Shown here: in pieces, positions 5,213 to 5,227 of the stretch
Position numbering within the stretch: the first letter of the stretch is position 1
How the letters are laid out: every line of letters starts with the position of its first letter
Origin: Spirochaetales bacterium
GTDB taxonomy: Bacteria; Spirochaetota; Spirochaetia; DTKZ01
Length of the DNA: 5,227 nucleotides
Direction of reading: 5' to 3'
Assembly: GCA_031274005.1 (NCBI GenBank)
Contig: JAISQU010000315.1
Location: forward strand, 1-5,227
Made by a program: the position numbers and the translations under genes
The notes under the pieces: model-generated
The model's input: only the letters and a program-made list of their open reading frames with translations
Told to the model about the DNA's origin: nothing
The model's database searches: none

Positions 5213-5227
5213 TGATTGCGTCAGAAC

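Overview
The window holds a three-gene operon and a decaying toxin-antitoxin cassette, both on the minus strand, with an unusual set of short structured repeats around the cassette. The base composition is moderately GC-rich with a strong third-position GC bias, so many long antisense reading frames appear that are only shadows. The organism is bacterial. The phrasing of the DUF58 core and of the BrnA protein looks spirochaete-like to me, perhaps a gut treponeme relative, but this is an impression from memory and is tentative.

Positions 1-4006 read leftward as moxR, then a DUF58 protein, then a membrane transglutaminase. Both junctions are stop/start overlaps (ATGA at 3038-3041, GTGA at 1671-1674), so the three are almost certainly co-transcribed and translationally coupled. 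The transglutaminase gene has no stop inside the window. It runs off the left edge with 558 codons visible and its catalytic Cys at residue 531. The order MoxR ATPase, DUF58, TgpA-like transglutaminase is a well-known bacterial cluster whose exact role is poorly defined. The MoxR protein is thought to act as a chaperone-like AAA+ ATPase on the DUF58 (vWA-like) partner, and the transglutaminase domain probably faces the periplasm.

Positions 4007-4277 are intergenic. They contain two hairpins built on a shared gc-AAA-gc centre and a possible weak promoter for moxR. One hairpin has terminator polarity. The other, a perfect 11-bp inverted repeat, does not.

Positions 4278-4958 carry brnT (toxin) and brnA (antitoxin) in the usual toxin-first order, behind a near-consensus sigma-70 promoter. 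Three defects are visible. brnT carries a frameshift near 4810-4820, after which the remainder of the family continues perfectly in another frame to 4663. The start of brnA best placed for its strong Shine-Dalgarno is ATA rather than ATG. The brnA C-terminus runs into repeat DNA, adding about 38-40 foreign residues.

Positions 4314-4386 and 5022-5173 carry three copies of a short repeat. Each contains a 5-bp CACGC/GCGTG stem closed by a different GNRA tetraloop (GAGA, GCGA, GAAA). Two copies also share a 23-bp upstream block. The repeats bracket the brnTA cassette in direct orientation. A perfect 15-bp inverted repeat lies at the right edge (5180-5212). This repeat family and its fusion to the antitoxin gene are the least explained parts of the window.
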